Assembly (NCBI GenBank): GCA_958450365.1
Contig: CAUEEP010000730.1
Coordinates: forward strand, 1 to 64,000
DNA length: 64,000 bases
Direction of reading: 5' to 3'
Origin: Mesorhabditis belari
Taxonomy: Eukaryota > Nematoda > Chromadorea > Rhabditida > Rhabditidae
Shown here: in pieces, positions 10,961-21,817 of the stretch
Layout: every line of letters begins with the position of its first letter
Position numbering within the stretch: the first letter of the stretch is position 1
Translations under genes and position numbers: made by a program
Notes under the pieces: model-generated
Told to the model about the DNA's origin: nothing
Databases searched by the model: none
The model's input: only the letters and a program-made list of their open reading frames with translations

Positions 10961-11330
10961 CATTGATTCATTGATCCATTGATCCATTGATCCATTGATC
11001 CATTGATTCATTGCTTCATCGATTCATTGCTTCATCGATCCATTGATCCATTGATCCATTTATCCATTGATCCATTGATTCATTGATCCATTGGTTCATT
11101 CTTCCATTGATCCATTGATCCATTGATCCATTAATCCATTGATCCATTGATTCATTGATTCATTGAACCATTGGTCCATCGATTCATTGGTTTATTGATT
11201 CATTGATTCATTGATCCATTGGTTCATTCTTCCATTGATCCATTGATCCATTGATCCATTGATCCATTGATTCATTGCTTCATCGATCCATTTATCCATC
11301 GATCCATTTATCCATTGATCCTTTGATCAA
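10961..11330. repeat. 8-bp minisatellite (TTGATCCA)n, about 46 units
   Basis: An array of TTGATCCA with TTGATTCA, TTGCTTCA and TCGATCCA variants. It lies about 300 bp upstream of the first exon of the RING-GTPase gene. Confidence 0.9.
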
Positions 11331-11631
11331 CCACTCCCCCAATAATTCCCCTTCCCAAAACCCTTTCATTTCAAATAATCGCCTAAAATCTCTTTGATGA
11401 GTGGCCGTTTTTTTCAAATCCGAAACCAATTACTCAGATTTCTCATGTACTATTTTGAGTAGTGGTTGAAAAGAAATTAGTGTTAAATGGCCATAAGCAA
11501 GGGCGTGGAAAAACGGCCACCTGTGATATGAATGACACCTTGAAAAGGGCTATAAAAAGAAACACTTGAACATTTTGAAAAGTCTCAACGATTATTTAGC
11601 TTTAAAAGAACTCATTTTACAATCCAAAACA

Positions 11632-14600
11632 ATGACCTATCAATTCAAGTTCGATTCCCGAACCCGGAAACTTCGCAGGTTTAGCTTTTTTCTGGAAATC
11701 TCTTCTTTAACTTAACTTTAACTTTAACTTCTTCACTTCTGCACATTCGTGTTCTTTGTTTTGAAAGTCTTGAAAGTCTTGAAAGTTAAAGTATTATATA
11801 TTTAAAAAATTCTTATCTTATTAGATCAATTTCAGAATGAGTGAGTCAACAAAGGAGAGAATAACCGATTCAGACTACGGGACATCTATCTGTACAACAT
11901 CTTCTGGTAAGAATCTTCTGTTTATCAAATCTAAGCCTTTAAATTCTTATTCTTACCATAGCCTTATCAGAAATCTAAAAGTAAAGTAAGACAATATTGC
12001 TATATTCTTCATTATTTAACTCAGCAGTATGGCCGACCAGTTTACTGTACTTTTAGACTTCTGTACCGGTCAAGTACAAGTACTGGTCTAACTATCTGTT
12101 ACTTATATTGTTAGTTATAGTACAGTAGTATTAGTACAGTGTTACTGTATTGTAAACAGTACAATACTGTCCAACTTGTCTCACTGTACTGTATGAGACT
12201 GTTTTTTTTTTTGTATAAGAACAAGCCAACCAATTTCAGCAATGGTAGCAATAGTAGTGCCTTAATTTTCGATGACATATGGACAAAATCAATAATCTAT
12301 CCGATGGGAATGAACCCTTGATCTCTCGACTAAAAGAAATGGCTCTTAGCCAGTCAGCCAGTCAGCCAGTCAGCCAGTCAGCCAGTCAGTCAGTCAGTCA
12401 GTCAGCTAGTCAGCCAGTCAGCCAGTCAGCCAGTCAGCCAGTCAGCCATTGTGCCTTATTGTTTACTAGAAACTTGTATCCCAAATTCCAGATGACGAAT
12501 CACTGAGATCGGAAAGCGATCGATCGATCACTTATCTGCCAGTCAATGGTGGAGACTATTTTATGAGGGATTTGGACGCATCGCGAACAACTCTTTCACC
12601 CGGACATTGCCCACACTGTCAAATGCTTTTCAGAAAGGTTTCATTTATCCCATCTACAGTAGTTGCTATGGTTTTCGATTTTATTATTTGAGCAAATAGA
12701 TTGGGTAATTTCTCTTGAGCAGGGGCTAAAATCGGAGTAACCGAATCCTTTCTGGTGGAAAAGGGGCTGTGTTATGTAACGAATATTGGCATTCCAATGG
12801 AAAGATCTAATCGAATTTGAGAGGCTAATTAGAGAGTAAGGATGGATCTAATGTAGTGTAATACTTTGGTTATAGATATAGTCTCTTGAGCTTAGGCTTT
12901 AAGATATCGAGTCTAGTAAAGGCGACTAGACTGAATCTTCAATTATCTTCTTCTCATCATCTTCTTCTTATCAATTATCAAAAAATATCTTCAATTCTAC
13001 AAATTCTATTCATACATTCTACAAAGTCAGTGATCTCTTTTGTTTCTGATTAGTATTACTACGATAGAGTACAGTGTACTGTGTCTCTTTTAAGACTGAA
13101 CATCGGGGGTGGGACAAATGCGACCTTTTTTTGCGCACCTGGACATTTGCGCACCTTTTTTTTTTGCGTAACGATACTCAGTCGATACTCAGTCGATATT
13201 CAGTCGATATTCAGACAGAATACTGTAATTTAAAAGCTGCGAACATTACAGTGATCTGTAAGGAGATTTGTTAAAGAAAAAAAAACCTTTTTAAACACTA
13301 TACTGTAGATGATAAGGTTCAAAGTTTTGTAGCTGATGTAGTAAGCTGCTAGCTGCTAGCTGCTAGCTGCTAGCTGCTAGTTGATGGTTCAGAACAATTT
13401 GATATACTTTTTTTTGTTTACAATCTTTCATTGTTCTTTTCCATCTCATCATTTGGCTTCAATGGCTTCTAAAGTTGGCTTCAAAGATTAACCCCTAAGA
13501 GAGGGTCATTTCCCGTAATCCAATCCCCCCTTTCCCGACTATATGTTTTCCCTACAAATAATCCATTCGAATGCAAATTTTGTGAGTAAACAGAGAGAGA
13601 GAAAAGAGATGGCCTTAGGTCCCTAGATAATTCTTTCATATTTGTGGTGTTGCGCGATCTCTTTCCCTTCACTGAATATTTAATTGCAATGACATAAGAA
13701 TTGGACATGTTAAGAAGGAGGAAAACAATAGACGACGTTTTTTTCTCTCTTCTTTTGATGGTGAATGATTTGCTCTCTTTCATGCCAAATTGTCCCTGAT
13801 GACGGACACAAAAAAAAAAAATTGTTTGGCCTCACATGATGCTTTAATATGATGCTAAGAATAGATCTTATAAATGAATGAAAAGAATTTTAAGAAAATA
13901 TCTAACTGAATTACTGTATCGATTCGCTAATATTTTCCAAAATTTACATTTGAATCGATCGTTTGATGGGGCTAAAGGATTACGGTAGACATACGGTAGG
14001 ATTACGATAGATTAATCTAGATTACTCTAGGTTACGGTAGGATTACTCTAGACTACTCTAGACTACTCTAGATTGCTCTAGATTACTCTACATTACTCTA
14101 GATCACTTTAGATTATTCTAGACTACTCTAGATTACTGTAGACTACTCTAGATTACTTTAGACTACTCTAGATTACTCTAGACTACTCTAGATTACTCTA
14201 GACTACTCTAGACTACTCTAGACTACTCTAGACTACTCTATATTACTGTAGACTACTCTAGATTACTCTAGACTACTCTAGACTACTCTAGATTACTGTA
14301 GACTACTCTAGATTACTCTAGACTACTCTAGATTACTCTAGACTACTCTAGACTACTCTAGATTACGGTAGGATTACGGTAGACAAAGACAAAGTAAAAT
14401 CAAGTGATTACTTCAATCACTTGCAACTTTTTTTTTCAACTTTAACGGGTTACAGTAATTCTAAGTCGAATCGTACAACGAGTAACTTGGACACTCTTCA
14501 TACTTTTGCACTATCCAGATTACCGTTGATATTTTGAGGAACTGGGTGAGTGCTAGAGAGAGTTGCGTAACCCATCTCTTTCCTCTTTCCTTTCCAAAAT

Positions 14601-17600
14601 TCCCCCACACTAAGGCTACCTAAGATAAACGATAATTGCCACGTGTTTGTTCATTCGACCAAACAAAGCAATATTCGTATTTTTTTGCGGAGATTTAAGA
14701 GTGTTCTTCCTTTAAAATAGGATGTAATTGAAAAGAAAAAAAGAGTTTTTTTTGCAAAGGAGCACTCTCTGCATAAAAAAATGGGGGAATTCAATGGAGA
14801 ATAGAGCAGAAAAGAACAGAAAAGAATCTAATATTTTAGTGTTAAATGCTTTTAACACTAAAATATCGTGTTAATGTTTTCACAGAGGAAAGAAAAGTAG
14901 TCTTTGAGCTCGCTTTACTCTTCAAGATCTCAGTCTTTGATAGTCTTTGAGCTGACTTTAACTCTAGAAATTGTAGCCCTGCCAAAAAGGATCGTAGCTT
15001 TAAAAGTTGCTGTAGTTACCGTAGCAGCTCTGCCAATCAACAGATCATTTTTGTTGATCGCTGATTGATTTGAAGAAAATCATACACCACTCAAGGCACT
15101 GAAAGCTCAGCTTAAGCTTTTTCAAGCTCAGCTCAGCTCAAGCTTTTTCAAGCTCAGCTCAGCTCAAGCTTTTTCAAGCTCAGCTCAGCTCAAGCTTTTT
15201 CAAGCTCAGATACGGTAGCTTTTTAAGGTGATTACTAAGGAGGATAAAGATAAAGATAAAGAATAAAGAAGTGATAAAGATAAAGATCATTCTAGATAAA
15301 GAAGTGAAGGAATTGGCAAGAAAAAGTAGATTTCCGGAAAGAGGATTTTGAACCCTCAACCTTTTCCTTTTTGCTGGTCGCTAATTACTCTAACAACTGA
15401 GCTAAACCTTAACTCGCCGTACCTTAACTTGCCAAGAGAAAGAGGGAAAGGTAAGGGGGAAAGAAGAAAGAAAGAAAGAAAGAAAGGCTTATCATAGACA
15501 ATTTACTAGATAAGTTTTCTTTTTTCGTAACTCTTTGTTCAAATTTCAAATCACTTCATCGATGACTTGCATTCGATTCTCAATTGCATTCGATTCTCAC
15601 TTCCATTCTTCATTCCATCCCATTTGTATTCCCAATCTCTATCCACTTTCTCTTTATCAAAAAGAGACACATTTGAGTTGTTCTTTTCTAAAGCATGTAC
15701 TTGATTGAATGCAAATGAGGGTCATCTGGTGGTTGAGAGAAAGTGAATGAATGAAGAGACAAGGTGATCCATTTGGGGGGCTTTACAATGAAGTGAAAAG
15801 ACAACCAGGTGGATCCACTCGAAATTTACATATTCGACATTTGAAATAAAGTACTCGAAAATGAGAAAACCCCCAAATCAGTTCATATTTTTTTAGTTTT
15901 ATTTCATTTGAGGGGTTTCATTAAGAGATAATCTCCCGGATCACAATTTCACCAATAAAAATGTCAGTTTTTCCGTCAACCAAAAGAAAAAGCGTCAATG
16001 ACACTACAATTTATTTACGGAATTTGTATCTTCTCTTGCATTCGTGATCTTGGATACAATTTTGAGAAAGATTGAAAAAAATGAAATTTTTAGTATGTTA
16101 AGAAAGATAGACAATAATGAAAAAACGAAAAGCGAATAAGTACAATAGAATGTGGTTTGCGGGAAAGGGTTTGCGAAGTTTAAATCGGTGGAAAAACCGA
16201 TGGAACTTAGGGCTTAAGATTTAGAGCTATTCAAAGTCTACGAGTTGAGAAATTAAGTTTTTGATCTACCGTATTTCTTCGAATAGAAGACCGGGCAAAG
16301 AGTATCATAGCGTACTCCTGCGTAGCAGCCCTTTTAAAAATTTCTTTTCTGCATAAAAGCTTTCAATCAAGTTGAGAAATTAAGATTTTGATCTATTCAA
16401 AGTATCCAGCTCAACTCCAGCAATCCAGCTTTAAAATTTTCAGTTTCATTTTCATTTTTCAGCCACTTGTCCTTTCGTGCGGTCATTCGTTGTGCTCTTC
16501 TTGCTGTTCTCGTTTACTCAATGTGCTCAATGGAAATGGTGGAAAAGTGTCGAAAAAAACGAGAATTCGAATGGGGTTTGTTTAGTTTTTATCTTGATAA
16601 AATCTTAGATGAAACCTTTTTCTTATTGTTGTTTTTCTTTTAACCTTTGATTACTGTGAAATCAAAATGCTTTATTGATATCAATTGAGACTGTATCCTT
16701 ATGCAGTACACCTTGTGCAGTACACCTTGTGCAGTACACCTTGCGCAGTACACAGGCTAACTTATCAAAAGTAACTTATTAAAAGTTCCGAAATGTTAAA
16801 ATTACTGTAAACAGATCTAATAAAGTATTCAGTAAACCTATAGCTAAAAGCTAAACTCTTAAGCTAAAAGAATCAAAAGTAACTTATTAAAAGTTCCGAA
16901 ATGTTAAAATTACTGTAAACAGATCTAATAAAGTATTCAGTAAACCTATAGCTAAAAGCTAAACTCTTAAGCTAAAAGAATCAAAGATCTTTCTGTTTCT
17001 GGAGTTGAAACGAAATTCTTACTCATGAAAGCTTTTCAGTGTGACAAGTCTGTACACGAAATACCATCGAATTGGTTTCTCATCATCCCTTGCATCAACC
17101 TCATCCAGTTCTCTTTCTTCAATCGCTTCTTCATCGATCATTCCCATCTACAAAACCCCAGAATGTCCACAGTGTGGAGAAACACCAAAAATGGTTTGTT
17201 TTTAGTGAAAGATTTAAGAGATTCAATGAAATTTTGAAAATTCCCCTAAATCCAGAATGACGAGCGTACAGTCTTACTTTGAACATTCCATTCTCCGCGT
17301 TGCTTTAAGATACAGTGTGCGTTTAGCTGTCAAATGATAGCCCTTGAAATCTAGTATTTTTTGGTATCAAACGTGTAGTTAGGAAAAATCTAGAAACGGA
17401 GGAAAAAAACTGATTTTCCAAAAAGAAGTTAAACTTACGCGTTTGTATGAGTAGCGTTTTATTAAAGTATTTCTAGTATTTTTCAGACTGCACCAATTCC
17501 AAATCTTGAACTATCAGCTTACCCTATCAGCTGCAAGCTTGCAGCTAAATAAACAAATTTTACTACAAGAATTTTTACGAAGCTCAAGCTCATCTTTTAA

Positions 17601-20341
17601 AGCTGATGCTTTAGTATCTCCTATCTATATTTTCCAGACTGCACCAATTCCAAATCTTGAACTCGAGCGTCTCCTTTCGAAAGGTCTTCCGAATCGGATC
17701 TCCGAATACGATAATCCCATCTATCGGGAAAGTGATCAAGAAAATTTTGTGGAAACGATTTTTGAGTAAGTTTATGAGGAATTGAATTTCTATTTATTTT
17801 TCTATTTAGTGATTTTGATATAGAATGCTTCAATTCTGTACTAATTCTAATACTAAAATAATCTTTTTTTTTCAAATTTCAGCTCAGCCCCAATCCAAGA
17901 ATGTTCCCTAGCTGTGCTTGGAGCGCCTGGAGTCGGCAAAACGAGCATTGTGAGTTATAATTGATACACTTGCTTGTAATAGTAATAGTTATTTGATATT
18001 TATATAATAATATAATAATATCCAATCTTTAGACCCGAGTTCAATACGGTAACGAGATGATGATTTGTGGGGAGAACGCGGAAAGTTCGGGGATTTTTAT
18101 CGACATTCTTGATGATCATGTAAACATTTTTAAAAGTTTTCCTATATTCTAAACTATCGTATAAGGTTTAAAGATGTTTTATATAGAATTTGAGTGATCA
18201 GATCAAGAGTTAAGCTCACTACTAGAATCTAGATCTGATACTAACAGGCTTACTGTTTGTTAGTACTAACAGTAAGCCTGTTAGTTAGAGTGTGTTCCTC
18301 GCGCGTAATGCGTTTTTTAACACACAATAAAATATCGTGCTTTTAAAAAGTTATTGCAAAAAAATGACGAAAAGTAGTCTTTGAGCTCCCGCTTTACTCT
18401 TCAAGATCTCAGTCTTTTAAAGTCTTTGAGCCGACTTTAACTCAGAAATTGTAGCCCTGCCAAAAGGACGTAGCTTAAAAGTTGCTGTAGTTACCGTAGA
18501 GCTCTGCCAATCAACAGATCATTTTTGTTGATTGCCGATTGATTTGAAGAAAATCATACACCACTCAAGGCACTGAAAGCCCAGCTCAAGCTGATTTTTT
18601 TTGGAAAACCTGCGCAAAAAATTGCTTTTATATTTTTTTCGCGCAGGCGCACTTTTTAGAAAACGCATTACTCGACAATTACTCGAGCTATTACTCGAGT
18701 AATTACTTACTCGCAAGGAACACACTCTACTGTTGGTACTAATATATTAGTACTAACAGGTACTAATATATTAGTACTAACAGGTACTAATATATTAGTA
18801 CTAACAGGTACTAATAGACTAGTACTAACAGGTACTAATAGACTAGTACTAACAGGCTTACTGTTAGTACTAATCTATTGGCCTAGTATTCGTTAAAGAA
18901 GAAATTTGATTAGAATAATTGTATCTTGTAATTTGAATTAAACTTTCAGAGACTCGAGGAGAATCTTTCGAAAGCACATGGCTTCGTTTTGGTCTACGCA
19001 ATCACTGATCGAGACTCGTTGACAACAGCGGAAATGCTTTCAGGAATGATTCGAGAACATCGTGGTGATCAGGTAAATAAGAAATTTTGAGAAAACAGAA
19101 CTCAAGGTGAGCTTTTGTCTGGACATCTAGTGCACTTTATAGAATCGGGTATCAGAAATCCGATGAAATCAATCTTCAAAAGAAAAACAAAAACAAAAAT
19201 GGAGATCAGGGACTGAACAGTGATCCTGTGGATGGAAGCCTAATGCGGACATAGGGCTTTGGTGGCCTAATGGATAACCCATTGGGCCACCAAAGCCCTA
19301 TGTCCCTGCTAGGAAGGATCCTTCTAAAGCATCCCTCAAATTTTCGATTAAAGTTTTACACGCCTGAAAAGTCATTTGGGAGACTTGATTTCAGATTCGG
19401 ATTCCTCATAGCCGATTTTATAAAGTGCAAAAGGTGTAGGCTGTAAAGCTTGAGAGATGTAAAGCACACAAAAGACAAGCTTTTGCTTTTCCATAGCTAG
19501 CTTTGCTAGCTTGTCTTGACCAATCAATTTTTCAATAGAAATATTCAATATTCAATCTTCAATATAAAACTTCACCCCTTTAGGTTCCAATCGTGCTAGT
19601 CGGCTCGAAAAGTGACGCGGATCGGCGACGAGTTGTCACCGCCTATGAAGGTACAAATAAACTTTAAAATATATAGATAAATATTTAATTGAAGCTTTCA
19701 AGCTAACAAGTTTTAGATAAATAACTTATTTTAGATATATTTTAGATATATTTTTTTTTATTCAACTTTTCTAGGTCAGCGTTTGGCTCGTCAAATTGGT
19801 GCCCCGTTTCGCGAGGTGTCGGCAAGGAAAAATGATGGGATAAATGAGGTAAGAAATCTGCAAAATTAGCTAAAATAGCTAGAAAACCCTATTTCTAAAC
19901 CAAAAATACAAATTTCATTGCAAAATGCAAAATTTAGTGCACTAGATGACTAATGTTTACACGTTCACAAACAAACCCCCTTTTCCCAAACGTTTCCCCA
20001 ATCATTGTTCATTGGGTTCATTTTTTGTTGACATCTCAAAACCAAAACAAGTTTTATGATATTTTCGGAGATGGATTTAAATTAAAGGTTGATGACGTGA
20101 ATGGCTGGAAAAAAGCAATTCCCCTTCCCAACTTTTATGAGTTCCAAGTGTTTGGCCCGGCAAGAAAGGAACCAAAAATTTTGTGTCTAATCTAAGAAGT
20201 CTCAATTCTCAAGTCACAAGCAAAATTCTGAAGCTTTAAAAAAAAATTCCGCATTCCAGATGTTGAAGTTGGAAATAAAATCGTAATAGATTAGGGTAGC
20301 TTATTCCCCTTCTTTCTTCTTCTTTCTTCTTTCTTTCTTCT

Positions 20342-20393
<52 letters not shown>

Positions 20394-21774
20394 TCCACCT
20401 CATCTCCTCGCCTCCTCACCTCCTTCTTTCTTTCTTTCTTTCTTCTTTCTTTCCACCTCACCTCCTCATGTGTTCTGTTCCACCGGAAACTCGATAAAAG
20501 CTTTTTCAAAAAGTATTTTGGACATGTTCTGATAGTTTTTATGAGTAAAGCTTTATAGTTAACGATTTTGATTCTACGAAGATTGAGATGATAGATTGAG
20601 ATGATAGCTTGAGATGATAGATTGAGGTGATAAGTACTCTATCTTGATCGCTAAGCCTTTACCCTATTAGCTACAAGCTTGCAGCTAAATAAACAAGTTT
20701 TACTACAAGAATTTTTACGAAGCTCAAGCTCATCTTTTAAAGCTGGTGCTTTAGTACCTCAAAGTTCAAGCACAGTAAGGAATTTGGTCTTAGGCTGCCA
20801 TTGTCTACCATTGTCATAAGGACCATGACCTAAATTTCTAAGTTAAGCCAAGCCAAAGCCAATCCAACCTCTTGCCTTTAACTTGACTAGCCTTGGCTTT
20901 TGGATTTTCTATTGTTCGGCCTTGATTAGGATGTGTTGGTGTAGTTCATTGGTAGGTATATGGGAGAATTCTAAGCCGAGCCTAATTCTACCTTCGTTTT
21001 CTCGGCCGTTTCTTGGCCGATCGCTCTGAAATTGTGTCTACAAGCTGAGGACATCGATTTCTATCTGTAGACAGAATTTCAGAGCAATCGGCCAAGAAAA
21101 TGAAGGCGGAATTAGGGTCGGCTTGGAATTTTCCCATGGCTAATAGGTGGCGGCTCGAATCCCAGCACTGCATTTGTGATCCCCCAGCCTGTAAAAGCCT
21201 TGACGCGCCCAACTTTACATTATCAACCTTATTTTAGTATCTCAAAGTACTACTATTGTACTAATATCACTCAAAGTACTAATACCTAGTACTACTATTG
21301 TTGAACCAAAAGAAATTACGCTCTACATTTTGTTGAGCTTTGCTGAATCCGAACGAAAATTTGTCTCTTTTTTCCCGATTCCTGTAGTTATTAGCTATGA
21401 GAAATGCTCACAGGCTAATTACCACCAAAACGCAAACTGTTTTTTTTTAAAGAATATCATACTTTACATAGTTCACAAGTAAAGTCGATAACTTGAAGCA
21501 CCTTGATGTTTCCAGACTCGAAACTCCAACTCCGAGAAAATCTAATTCCTTTAATTAACTTTAATTCAACTCTGACAAATCATGAGATCAAATATCTAAG
21601 TTCAAATGATTTCAATTCAATTGAAATTTGAATTCCAATTCTAATTTGTATCTTCAGGCATTCGACGAGCTTCTCTCCCTCATCGCTGTCGGCTTTCGTT
21701 TCCGAGAAAACAGGGAATACCGTCGAATTTCTCCTACAAATCTCGAAAAGTCGTCTCGTTTTTTAATCCAATAG
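11632..21774 (+). CDS. RING finger-Ras-like GTPase fusion protein (397 aa, 12 exons)
   Basis: Exons: 11632-11678, 11836-11906, 12492-12637, 16463-16575, 17040-17193, 17638-17765, 17883-17949, 18033-18119, 18950-19072, 19584-19650, 19775-19848, 21658-21774. They total 1194 nt with matching phase at every junction. Residues about 73-165 form a C3HC4-type RING: CPHC, CGH, CSSC and, after a Ser-rich loop, CPQC; a RING of this type would recruit an E2 enzyme. From about residue 220 a Ras-type G domain follows: P-loop GAPGVGKTSI, a beta2-beta3 segment ending IDILDD, FVLVYAI, VGSKSD and EVSARK. Switch I is missing, DxxG is replaced by DILD, and NKxD is SKxD, so nucleotide cycling is probably abnormal. 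No C-terminal CAAX box (ends FLIQ). TRIM23 joins a RING to an ARF-type GTPase, but I know no RING-Ras equivalent. AATAAA lies near 21817. Models of exons 4-5 rest on splice phase only. Confidence 0.85.
12350..12448. repeat. 8-bp minisatellite (CAGCCAGT)n in intron 2
   Basis: An array of CAGTCAGC/CAGTCAGT units just upstream of RING exon 3 of the fusion gene. Confidence 0.9.
13340..13382. repeat. 7-bp repeat (GCTAGCT)n in intron 3
   Basis: Five or more copies of AGCTGCT/GCTAGCTG; each unit is nearly self-complementary. Confidence 0.85.
13979..14381. repeat. 10-bp minisatellite (GAYTACTCTA)n, about 38 units
   Basis: A long array alternating GACTACTCTA and GATTACTCTA with some GTA-for-CTA variants, framed on both ends by TTACGGTAGGATTACGGTAG-type units. 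It lies inside intron 3 of the RING-GTPase gene. Confidence 0.9.
14831..14866. repeat. Perfect hairpin, 16-bp arms
   Basis: ATATTTTAGTGTTAAA and its exact reverse complement are separated by TGCT. It directly precedes a repeat (14870-15115) shared with the MITE at 18288. Confidence 0.85.
14870..15210 (+). mobile_element. Solo internal part of the 18288-18727 MITE family plus a 29-bp tandem array
   Basis: 14870-15115 is about 90 percent identical to 18360-18590 (shared TTACTCTTCAAGATCTCAG and CATACACCACTCAAGGCACT). The terminal inverted repeats are absent. At its end a unit of AAGCTTTTTCAAGCTCAGCT is amplified three to four times. Confidence 0.7.
15334..15410 (-). pseudogene. tRNA-like sequence (degenerate tRNA or SINE head)
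   Basis: On the minus strand, box A-like TTAGCTCAGTTGTTAGAGT and box B GGTTCAAAATCC are present. The T-arm pairs fully (GAGGG with TCCTC), but the anticodon and acceptor arms do not pair. It is therefore a tRNA pseudogene or a SINE head, lying within intron 3 of the fusion gene. Confidence 0.5.
16700..16752. repeat. 14-bp tandem repeat (GCAGTACACCTTGT)n
   Basis: Four copies in the intron after RING exon 4. Confidence 0.85.
16765..16980. repeat. Perfect 108-bp tandem duplication
   Basis: 16765-16872 and 16873-16980 appear identical, so the duplication is very recent. It lies in intron 4 of the fusion gene. Confidence 0.9.
17483..17662 (+). repeat. Repeat insertion with duplicated 3' splice site
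   Basis: The acceptor and the first about 28 bases of exon 6 (ACTGCACCAATTCCAAATCT) occur at 17487 and again at 17638. Between them is a roughly 115-bp repeat that also occurs at 20648-20760 (shared CAAGCTTGCAGCTAAATAAA). Use of the first acceptor would run into a stop within about 20 codons, so only the second gives the full protein. Confidence 0.8.
18240..18285. repeat. Inverted repeat, 16-bp arms, beside a MITE insertion
   Basis: ACTAACAGGCTTACTG and its exact inverted copy are separated by 14 nt. Part of an ACTAACAGGTACTAATA-type tandem array that continues at 18735-18870 after the MITE. Confidence 0.8.
18288..18727. mobile_element. MITE, 440 bp, TA target site, GAGTGTGTTCCT termini
   Basis: Terminal inverted repeats begin GAGTGTGTTCCTYGCG and TA flanks both ends, as for Tc1/mariner-type non-autonomous elements. 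The right end holds extra nested ATTACTCGAGTAAT palindromes. Inserted in intron 8 of the fusion gene; no transposase. Its interior is shared with 14870-15115. Confidence 0.85.
18735..18870. repeat. 24-bp tandem repeat (CTAATATATTAGTACTAACA)n
   Basis: About five copies of a unit that is itself palindromic around TATATTAGTAC. Confidence 0.85.
19247..19305. repeat. Hairpin of 27-bp arms containing a tRNA-Arg-like 5' segment
   Basis: The two arms pair with one G-T exception around a 5-nt ATAAC loop. The left arm and loop contain GTGGCCTAATGGATAA, which matches the box A region of tRNA-Arg genes, and the right arm is its inverted copy. Located in intron 9 of the fusion gene. Confidence 0.8.
20304..20456. 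repeat. (CTTT)n polypyrimidine microsatellite
   Basis: Two blocks of CTTT/CTTC repeats separated by CACCTCATCTCCTCGCC-like sequence. Intron 11 of the fusion gene. Confidence 0.9.
20962..21135. mobile_element. Palindromic MITE, copy 1 (about 174 bp)
   Basis: Long inverted arms share CTACCTTCGTTTTC, GGCCGATYGCTCTGAAATT and AAGCCGA motifs. The same family occurs at 39868-40040. A 174-bp near-foldback in intron 11; no coding capacity. Confidence 0.8.
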
Positions 21775-21817
21775 AAGCCCTAGATTATTTTCTTTACATT
21801 ATTTTGCTGAACTTTGA

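Noticed and set aside
10961..11330. CRISPR array
   Set aside because: Continuous 8-bp units with no unique spacers, in a nematode genome; it is a minisatellite.
20291..20509. Lys/Glu/Arg-rich minus-strand protein
   Set aside because: Translation of the (CTTT)n microsatellite in an intron.
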